NCBI GenBank assembly: GCA_910577075.1
Contig: CAJTKV010000068.1
Location: 1-6,308, forward strand
DNA length: 6,308 nucleotides
Direction: 5' to 3'
Origin: an uncultured Bacilli bacterium
GTDB lineage: Bacteria > Bacillota_I > Bacilli_A > RF39 > UBA660
Part shown: positions 1-4,837 of the stretch, in pieces
Layout: every line of letters starts with the position of its first letter
Position numbering within the stretch: position 1 is the first letter of the stretch
Notes under the pieces: generated by a model
The model's database searches: none
What the model was told of the DNA's origin: nothing
The model's input: the letters and a program-made list of their open reading frames with translations, nothing else
Made by a program: the position numbers and the translations under genes

Positions 1-17
1 TCATATGTCTTTTTCAA

Positions 18-32
18 TGCAACTTTGTTGCA
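18..32. repeat. 15-bp perfect palindrome upstream of the first promoter
   Basis: TGCAAC and GTTGCA form a perfect 6-bp inverted repeat around a TTT spacer. It ends 32 nt before the -35 box of the promoter at 65-93. No T-run follows it, so it does not look like a terminator. It could be an operator for a dimeric regulator or a chance hairpin; the sequence alone cannot decide. Confidence 0.35.
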
Positions 33-64
33 CTTCACATTTAAATTAACATATGCCGATTTAT

Positions 65-93
65 TTGACTATAAAATGTAAATGTATTATTAT
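65..93 (+). promoter_or_regulatory. Sigma-A-like promoter of the first gene
   Basis: The -35 box is TTGACT (65-70) and the -10 box is TATTAT (88-93), with a 17-nt spacer, which is the ideal distance for housekeeping sigma factors. The predicted transcription start is about position 100, so the ribosome binding site would lie at the very 5' end of the mRNA. It overlaps the possible upstream start at 53 and argues against using that start. Confidence 0.6.
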
Positions 94-99
94 TGAAAT

Positions 100-105
100 A
101 GGAGG
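100..105 (+). promoter_or_regulatory. Ribosome binding site that fixes the start at 113
   Basis: AGGAGG at 100-105 is a full-strength Shine-Dalgarno match. It leaves 7 nt to ATG 113 but only 1 nt to ATG 107, so 113 is the better start. The in-frame ATG at 53 has no such site. Confidence 0.75.
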
Positions 106-112
106 GATGATT

Positions 113-1156
113 ATGGATCCTGTGACAGTCGTCGTAATTGGTGTAGTAACGTTAGCTGCTGCTCCTTTTCTGGGCAAATTGGCTCTTTATGGAGCAATGC
201 AAGGCGTTAAAAAAATAAAAAAAACTATAAAAAAGAAAAGGGAATATCGCCAACGACATGATAAAAAATATCAAGCTAAATTGAAGAAAACGAGAGATTT
301 ACAAAGATCAATTGAAAAAAGACGTACGACATCTTTTAGAAATACTAAGACAGGAGATGTTAAAAACGTTAATATCAATGAAATAAATACCTTTGATATG
401 TCTAAAGATATTATTTTAAAAGGCACAGTTTACATCCAAAATCCCAATGGAGGAGAGCCAGCAAAAGATACAATTTATCTATTTCAACCAAGAGTATATG
501 GCGTAAATAATGTACCAATTGGTCCAAAAACAGATAAAAACGGACATTTATATGATAAAAATTCATATCTTTTGAGAACTCCTGGAAGTAATGATATCTA
601 TAGCGGATATGTTCCAAAAAGAGAGGTATTATCAGGAAGACAATTTGACTTTGTTGGAGATTCTGCTAATCTTCAAGATAATCCTTTAAATGGTTTTATC
701 AATATTGAAATTGAAAAAGATGCCAATGGCAATTTTATACCTTTAGATAAAAATAATGCTGAAGCTATGAGGGAATTTAACAATTATGTTAGAATGCGTC
801 AGCAACATAATGTCGATCAAGATCGCTATTTAGATGGACTTGTGGCAAAGGCGACAGAGGCTAAGGAGGTTTATGATGAAATTAATAAACCCCGTTATGC
901 TCGTCCTACAGAACAGATGTCAGATTCAGATATGCATAAGATTGAAAAGGCACGTGCTAGTCGTGCTAAGAGAGATGCACAAAATAGAGCTTACTATGAT
1001 CGCATTGCGCATATGAATATGCTAGATAGTGCTATGCATGATTATGGACTTGATGATCATGCAGCTCATTTGCCAGGGGCCGGAATGATGGGACCTCGAC
1101 CAATGGGACCAGGACCGAGGGGACCACAGCAAGGTGGCGGGGGACCAAGACGCTAA
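113..1156 (+). CDS. Unrecognised membrane-anchored protein with basic N-terminal segment and Gly/Pro/Arg-rich tail
   Basis: I do not recognise this 347-residue protein and assign no function. Residues about 4-30 form a hydrophobic stretch (VTVVVIGVVTLAAAPFLGKL) that could be a membrane anchor or an uncleaved signal. Residues 32-71 are very rich in Lys and Arg and probably helical; by the positive-inside rule this part would be cytoplasmic. Residues about 82-210 look like a mixed beta/loop region with many Asn, Asp and Gly. Residues 211-305 are charged and probably helical. Residues 321-347 are a low-complexity Gly/Pro/Arg/Met tail. Start 113 is chosen because AGGAGG lies 7 nt upstream and the promoter covers the longer alternative from 53. 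The gene has its own promoter and terminator, so it is transcribed separately from the ftsEX operon. A link to division or the cell envelope is only suggested by position. Soluble nucleic-acid binding through the basic segment and tail is an alternative. Confidence 0.8.
   Translation: MDPVTVVVIGVVTLAAAPFLGKLALYGAMQGVKKIKKTIKKKREYRQRHDKKYQAKLKKTRDLQRSIEKRRTTSFRNTKTGDVKNVNINEINTFDMSKDIILKGTVYIQNPNGGEPAKDTIYLFQPRVYGVNNVPIGPKTDKNGHLYDKNSYLLRTPGSNDIYSGYVPKREVLSGRQFDFVGDSANLQDNPLNGFINIEIEKDANGNFIPLDKNNAEAMREFNNYVRMRQQHNVDQDRYLDGLVAKATEAKEVYDEINKPRYARPTEQMSDSDMHKIEKARASRAKRDAQNRAYYDRIAHMNMLDSAMHDYGLDDHAAHLPGAGMMGPRPMGPGPRGPQQGGGGPRR
1073..1153 (+). repeat. GC-rich low-complexity coding tail with repeated GGACC
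   Basis: The last 27 codons of the first gene switch from AT-rich to GC-rich sequence. [A/G]GGACC recurs five times (1090, 1105, 1111, 1120 and 1141), encoding Gly-Pro units interspersed with Arg, Met and Gln and a run of four Gly. This is consistent with a disordered tail grown by codon-repeat expansion. Confidence 0.6.
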
Positions 1157-1179
1157 AAGACCAAATATGTGGTCTTTTT
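1155..1179 (+). terminator. Intrinsic terminator of the first gene
   Basis: AAAAGACCA (1155-1163) pairs perfectly with TGGTCTTTT (1170-1178) across a 6-nt loop, followed by T at 1179 and then ATTT. The stem starts on the last two bases of the TAA stop. The A-rich 5' arm gives it some bidirectional potential, but the T-run best fits termination of + strand transcription. Confidence 0.8.
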
Positions 1180-1181
1180 AT

Positions 1182-1210
1182 TTGACATATTCTTCCAATT
1201 TTCATATTAT
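1182..1210 (+). promoter_or_regulatory. Distal promoter (P1) of the ftsEX operon
   Basis: A perfect TTGACA (1182-1187) is followed after exactly 17 nt by TATTAT (1205-1210). It starts 3 nt after the T-run of the preceding terminator. The predicted start is near 1217, giving a leader of about 36 nt before ftsE. Confidence 0.55.
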
Positions 1211-1233
1211 TCTAGTTTTACTTATGTTATAAT
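1205..1233 (+). promoter_or_regulatory. Proximal extended -10 promoter (P2) of the ftsEX operon
   Basis: A perfect TATAAT (1228-1233) is preceded by TG at 1225-1226, making a consensus extended -10 element. The sequence 17 nt upstream is TATTAT (1205-1210), a poor -35, which an extended -10 can tolerate. That hexamer doubles as the -10 of P1, so the two promoters overlap. The predicted start is near 1240, about 13 nt before the ftsE ATG. Confidence 0.65.
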
Positions 1234-1241
1234 GTTTATGT

Positions 1242-1249
1242 AGGGTGAT
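1242..1249 (+). promoter_or_regulatory. Ribosome binding site of ftsE
   Basis: AGGGTGAT contains GGTGAT (1244-1249), matching the 3' half of the consensus AGGAGGTGAT, and lies 3 nt before ATG 1253. That is the normal register for this half of the site. Confidence 0.65.
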
Positions 1250-1252
1250 TAT

Positions 1253-1954
1253 ATGGAATTCATAGAATTTAAAAATATATTCAAAGTTTATAAAAATGGA
1301 ATATCTGCTTTGGCTGATGTAAATTTATCCATAGCACGTGGAGAATTTGTCTTTATTATCGGACAAAGTGGTTCGGGAAAAAGTACATTGACGAAATTAT
1401 TATATCGCGAAGAAAAACCGACAAAGGGAACAGTAAATGTCGGAGGTATTAATGTTGGAAAACTAAAAAATGGCAATGTCTATAAATTGCGTCGTAAAAT
1501 AGGCGTTGTATTTCAAGATTTTAAACTTCTTCCTAAACTTAACGTTTATGAAAATATAGCTTATCCATTAGAAAGCTATGGTATGAAATCTTCAGAAATT
1601 CGCGAAAAAGTCCTAAAAGCTTTGGAGCGCGTTGGACTTAAGGATAAAATAAGAAGTTATCCCGATCAATTAAGTGGTGGAGAACAGCAGAGAGTTTGTA
1701 TCGCCCGTGCTATTGTGAATGAACCTAAGTTAATTATATGTGATGAGCCAACAGGAGACTTAGATCCTAAAATGAGCAAAGAGATTATGAAAGTAATTGA
1801 AAATATAAATAAAGAACTTGGTTCGACGATTATTATGGCCACACATGATAAAGAGATAGTTAATCGCATGAAAAAAAGAGTCGTATGCTTACATAATGGC
1901 GTAGTTGTATCGGATAAAAAGAAAGGAAGTTATATTCAAAATGAGAATGTTTAG
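1253..1954 (+). CDS. ftsE: Cell division ABC transporter ATP-binding protein FtsE
   Basis: This 233-residue ATPase is the cytoplasmic subunit of the FtsEX complex, which uses ATP to drive FtsX and thereby control peptidoglycan hydrolases during division or elongation. All ABC motifs are intact: Walker A GQSGSGKST (residues 37-45), Q-loop Gln88 in VVFQDFKLLP, signature LSGGEQ (140-145), Walker B LIICDEPTGDLD (160-171) with catalytic Glu165, and switch His198. The LLP after the Q-loop and the full length fit FtsE/LolD-type ATPases. The adjoining ftsX, overlapping its 3' end by 14 nt, makes FtsE the specific call. It is the first gene of the operon, read from the P1/P2 promoters and a GGTGAT-type ribosome site. 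Nothing suggests truncation. Confidence 0.95.
   Translation: MEFIEFKNIFKVYKNGISALADVNLSIARGEFVFIIGQSGSGKSTLTKLLYREEKPTKGTVNVGGINVGKLKNGNVYKLRRKIGVVFQDFKLLPKLNVYENIAYPLESYGMKSSEIREKVLKALERVGLKDKIRSYPDQLSGGEQQRVCIARAIVNEPKLIICDEPTGDLDPKMSKEIMKVIENINKELGSTIIMATHDKEIVNRMKKRVVCLHNGVVVSDKKKGSYIQNENV
1922..1929 (+). promoter_or_regulatory. Ribosome binding site of ftsX, inside ftsE
   Basis: AAAGGAAG lies within the last codons of ftsE, 11 nt before ATG 1941 and 17 nt before the alternative ATG 1947. It supports 1941 over 1947 and excludes the in-frame TTG at 1905, which lies upstream of it. Confidence 0.5.
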
Positions 1955-2837
1955 AATAATAGGTAAAAGTATTAAAGATGCTTTTAAAAGCGTATTTCGT
2001 AACTTTTCTTTAAGTATGGCTTCGATTTCATGTACGGCAGTTACTTTGATATTAGTAGCAATTGCCTTATTGATAACTTATAATGTTAGATCTATTACAA
2101 AGGATATTGAAGATGTATTGACTATCGTTGTTTTTGTCGATACTAAGGCGACATCAGGTGATGTTGAAAATTTAAAAAATGATATTAATTTTATTGCAAA
2201 TGTCGATGCTAAGAAGACCGAATACAATACACAGGATGAAATTACATCTTCCTTAAAAAAGGATGAATCTATGAAAGAAATTCTTGAAATATTGGATGGA
2301 GCACCAATACAATCGACTTTTGTTATACGAGTAAAAGATGTGAAGAAATTAACAGAAACAGCTAAAGAAATAGAAAAGATGGAATTTGTAACTCGCGTAA
2401 AATATGGAGAAAATTTAGTTAATAAAATTGTATCAATGTTTGATGTCGTTAAGAATGCTTGTATAGTGGCAGTAGTAGCTTTAATATTAGTAACAGCATT
2501 TTTAATTAGCAATACTATTAAAATAACCATTTTTTCAAGAAGACAGGAAATCAATATTATGCGTCTCGTTGGAACAAGCAATATAGTTATAAAGATGCCA
2601 TTTTTGATTGAAGGATTTGTCTTAGGAGTAATTGGCTCTTTGGTGCCCGTATTGCTTACAATCTATGGGTATACCTTCCTATTTGATTTTGTAGGTGGAA
2701 AATTATTTACGGATTTGATAGTCTTAGTAAAACCAAGCGAAATAATCTATTTAACTAGTCTAGTTATAATGATTGTTGGAGGAATAGTTGGTATGTTTGG
2801 TTCAACACGTGCTGTAAGGAGATATTTGAAGATATGA
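1941..2837 (+). CDS. ftsX: Cell division protein FtsX, membrane subunit of FtsEX
   Basis: This 298-residue protein matches the usual size and layout of FtsX. A short basic cytoplasmic N-terminus is followed by a first membrane helix (residues about 24-47), a large extracellular loop (about 48-170), then three further helices (about 172-195, 221-247 and 268-288). Family-type features include RNFSLSMASIS before helix 1, the cytoplasmic stretch NTIKITIFSRRQEINIMRLV (191-210) after helix 2, and the C-terminal AVRRYLKI. The extracellular loop is the part that binds and activates hydrolases in characterised systems. Here the hydrolase gene follows directly with an ATGA overlap, so it is the likely partner. 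ATG 1941 gives normal length and a usable ribosome site; ATG 1947 is possible. The 14-nt overlap with ftsE implies coupled translation and balanced subunits. Confidence 0.95.
   Translation: MRMFRIIGKSIKDAFKSVFRNFSLSMASISCTAVTLILVAIALLITYNVRSITKDIEDVLTIVVFVDTKATSGDVENLKNDINFIANVDAKKTEYNTQDEITSSLKKDESMKEILEILDGAPIQSTFVIRVKDVKKLTETAKEIEKMEFVTRVKYGENLVNKIVSMFDVVKNACIVAVVALILVTAFLISNTIKITIFSRRQEINIMRLVGTSNIVIKMPFLIEGFVLGVIGSLVPVLLTIYGYTFLFDFVGGKLFTDLIVLVKPSEIIYLTSLVIMIVGGIVGMFGSTRAVRRYLKI
2816..2821 (+). promoter_or_regulatory. Ribosome binding site of the M23 hydrolase gene
   Basis: AAGGAG lies in the ftsX C-terminal codons, 12 nt before ATG 2834 and 15 nt before ATG 2837. The long spacing and the ATGA stop/start overlap suggest that initiation is helped by ribosomes finishing ftsX. 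Confidence 0.45.
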
Positions 2838-4030
2838 TGAAAAAGGGATTAAAATGGATTATCATACTCAGTTCTATTGCTCTCGTATTGCCAATGAATA
2901 CCTATGCCAAAAAGGCAACGACATTAGCAGAATTGAGACAGGAACTTGCGAGTTTAAAAAAACAACTGTCTGATAATCAAAAACAGCAAAATTTGACTAA
3001 AAATGAAATTAATAGTGCTAAAAATAATATAACCAAGAAAGAAACACAGATAGAGGCTAATCAGCAAAAGGTTATCGATGCTACGAATGAATCTGCCAAA
3101 TTGGAAGATGAGATAGCATCGGGAAAAGAGACTTTAGAAAAATTAGTTCAATCATATCAAGTTGCCAAGGGAGATAATGTCTATCTTGAATATATATTCC
3201 AAGCTTCAAGTTATGAAGATTTGGTCTATCGCTATGCAATTATGGAACAATTGATGGATTATCAGGAGGATTTAATATCTTCATGGAAAGATAAAATTGA
3301 ATATAATTCGCAATTAAAAGTGGATTTAGCCAATAAAGAAAAAGAACTTAATAATCAAATAGATAGTTTGGCTAGTGACATTCAAAAATTGGGAAATAAA
3401 TTAGATGAGTTAGATGATATGACACCAGATATTAAGGCGGAAATAGCATCGACACAAAGTTCAATTAATTACTATACACAGCTTGGTTGTAAGGAAAATG
3501 AAGATTTAAGTGAATGTATGAAAGTAGCCTCATCTAAAATATTTAGAAGGCCTTTAGTCAAGGGAACGATAACTTCCCAATTTGGCTATAGAACGCATCC
3601 GGTTACGGGGAAAAAACAGTCGTTCCATAGTGGAACAGATATCGGTATTAAAGAGGGAACTAATGTCTATCCTATTGCCAATGGAACCGTATCAAAACTA
3701 ACAATAAAATCTAGTTGTGGTGGAAATATGATCTATATTCAACATATAGTTAATGGGAAGAAGTATACATCAACTTATATGCATTTACTTAAAATAAAAG
3801 TTAAGATAGGTCAGGCTGTTACGACGGAAGATGTCATTGGCTTATCAGGTGGAAGTTCAACGGCAAAGAAAAAAGGCGGATATGACAGTTGTACAACTGG
3901 TGGTCACTTGCATTTAAGTTTGGCAACGGGATGGTATGAAAAAGATTACTTTGGATATAGCAAATGGCGTTCGCACTTGATTAATCCTAAAACGACTTTG
4001 AATTTACCAAGTAGTTGGTCATCTAGATAG
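2834..4030 (+). CDS. Secreted coiled-coil M23 (LytM-type) peptidoglycan endopeptidase, probable FtsEX-regulated hydrolase
   Basis: This 398-residue protein begins with a signal peptide (basic MMKKGLK, hydrophobic core, likely cleavage after Ala25 in TYA). Residues about 28-215 are a long charged coiled coil, with a central YLEYIFQASSYEDLVYRYA stretch (118-136) like the coiled-coil domain of PcsB/CwlO-type hydrolases that dock on FtsX. Residues about 238-388 are an M23 domain. The zinc ligands His265 and Asp269 (HSGTD) and His360, with His317 (YMHL) and His358 (HLH), are all present, so it should be an active endopeptidase cutting peptide cross-links. This differs from EnvC, whose LytM domain is degenerate. 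Four Cys (219, 228, 295 and 353) lie in the exported part and may form two disulfides. Direct FtsEX linkage and the ATGA overlap support its role as FtsEX partner; that role is inferred. The start could also be ATG 2837, one codon later. Confidence 0.9.
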   Translation: MMKKGLKWIIILSSIALVLPMNTYAKKATTLAELRQELASLKKQLSDNQKQQNLTKNEINSAKNNITKKETQIEANQQKVIDATNESAKLEDEIASGKETLEKLVQSYQVAKGDNVYLEYIFQASSYEDLVYRYAIMEQLMDYQEDLISSWKDKIEYNSQLKVDLANKEKELNNQIDSLASDIQKLGNKLDELDDMTPDIKAEIASTQSSINYYTQLGCKENEDLSECMKVASSKIFRRPLVKGTITSQFGYRTHPVTGKKQSFHSGTDIGIKEGTNVYPIANGTVSKLTIKSSCGGNMIYIQHIVNGKKYTSTYMHLLKIKVKIGQAVTTEDVIGLSGGSSTAKKKGGYDSCTTGGHLHLSLATGWYEKDYFGYSKWRSHLINPKTTLNLPSSWSSR

Positions 4031-4033
4031 GAG
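4029..4033 (+). promoter_or_regulatory. Ribosome binding site of cdsA, overlapping the upstream stop
   Basis: AGGAG begins within the TAG stop of the hydrolase gene and leaves 6 nt to ATG 4040. Termination and re-initiation would occur at almost the same place, favouring coupled translation. Confidence 0.65.
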
Positions 4034-4039
4034 AATACT

Positions 4040-4828
4040 ATGAAAACGAGAACAATAAGTGGAGCAATAATTGCTCTAGTAGTGGGAGCTTTAATATATT
4101 TTGGTGGAATAGCCTTTGATATCGGTGTTGCGGTAGCAGCTATTATTGCCTTTAAAGAACTCTTAGATGTGCGTAAAAACTATACGATACCGCCAATTAT
4201 GAAGATTGTTGGTTTAGTATGTATGTTATTATTAACATTTGTCAATATTGATGGCTATTCCATTGTCTTTGGCTTGAGTTATGAGACATTATCGCTAGTA
4301 TTTATTCTTTTACTAGCACCAACGGTGTTATTACATAAATATAATTATCGAACTAATGAAGCCTTTTATTTAGCTTCTATAACGATATTTTTAGGTGTAA
4401 TTTTTAATTTATTTATCATGCTATATAATGAATCTATGCTATTATTCATATATATAATATTGGTAGCTTGTATAACGGATATTTTTGCTTTAGTTGGGGG
4501 AAAATTAATTGGCAAGCATAAATTAACGAAGATTAGTCCAGGTAAAACTATTGAGGGTTCTATTACGGGAACACTTTTAGCTACCATTGTTGGAACTACC
4601 TATTATGTTACATTGATTGGCACGACGCCACTCACAACAGTTATTATCATTACAATTGTATTGAGCATTGTTGGTCAAATAGGAGACATCTTCTTTAGCT
4701 TGATTAAACGCGAAAATGATATAAAAGATTATTCTAATTTAATTCCTGGTCATGGAGGAATATTAGATCGATTAGATAGCATAATATTTATATTGATAGC
4801 ATTTGTCTTTATTATGCAATTTTTATAG
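4040..4828 (+). CDS. cdsA: Phosphatidate cytidylyltransferase (CDP-diacylglycerol synthase)
   Basis: CdsA converts phosphatidic acid and CTP to CDP-diacylglycerol and pyrophosphate, the precursor of phosphatidylglycerol, cardiolipin and related lipids, at the cytoplasmic membrane. The 262-residue protein is almost entirely membrane helices. The full CDP-diglyceride synthase signature is present at residues 220-246: SLIKR, Lys229-Asp230, PGHGG (236-240) and DRLD (243-246). Upstream are the family stretches TDIFALVGGKLIGKHKL (146-162) and SPGKTIEG (166-173), and GQIGD (212-216) leads into the signature. All expected conserved positions look intact and the length is normal. In many Firmicutes cdsA follows uppS and precedes dxr and rseP. 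Here a hydrolase gene precedes it and rseP follows at once, so the lipid gene is tied to the ftsEX transcript. Confidence 0.95.
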   Translation: MKTRTISGAIIALVVGALIYFGGIAFDIGVAVAAIIAFKELLDVRKNYTIPPIMKIVGLVCMLLLTFVNIDGYSIVFGLSYETLSLVFILLLAPTVLLHKYNYRTNEAFYLASITIFLGVIFNLFIMLYNESMLLFIYIILVACITDIFALVGGKLIGKHKLTKISPGKTIEGSITGTLLATIVGTTYYVTLIGTTPLTTVIIITIVLSIVGQIGDIFFSLIKRENDIKDYSNLIPGHGGILDRLDSIIFILIAFVFIMQFL

Positions 4829-4832
4829 GAGG
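4827..4832 (+). promoter_or_regulatory. Ribosome binding site of rseP, overlapping the cdsA stop
   Basis: AGGAGG shares two bases with the cdsA TAG stop and leaves 5 nt to ATG 4838. Its strength shows that translation really begins at 4838, so the Lys-rich N-terminal extension of RseP is translated and not an annotation artefact. Confidence 0.75.
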
Positions 4833-4837
4833 AAATT

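Noticed and set aside
1..15. Right half of a terminator from an upstream gene
   Set aside because: ATATGTC followed by a T-run resembles the 3' arm of a hairpin, but the left arm would lie outside the window, so it cannot be supported.
53..112. Longer first gene starting at ATG 53
   Set aside because: The stretch contains the -35 and -10 boxes and the AGGAGG site, and no ribosome site precedes 53. The added residues look like translated intergenic sequence.
834..1016. 60-residue + strand frame inside the first gene
   Set aside because: It is an out-of-frame shadow of the longer gene, with no supporting context.
1182..1233. TTGACA 1182 paired with TATAAT 1228 as one promoter
   Set aside because: The spacer would be 40 nt, far beyond the 16-18 nt range. 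Each box fits a separate promoter instead.
1905..1940. ftsX starting at the in-frame TTG 1905
   Set aside because: It would add 12 residues not seen in FtsX, has no ribosome site, and AAAGGAAG at 1922-1929 points to ATG 1941.
2078..2581. 167-residue open frame on the minus strand opposite ftsX
   Set aside because: It lies wholly inside the clear ftsX frame, resembles no family, and reflects reverse-complement codon bias. The other minus-strand frames in the window were dropped for the same reason.
2835..2840. UGA read as tryptophan (Mycoplasma-type code)
   Set aside because: ftsX ends properly at TGA with a normal C-terminus, Trp is encoded by TGG in the genes, and no frame needs UGA read-through.
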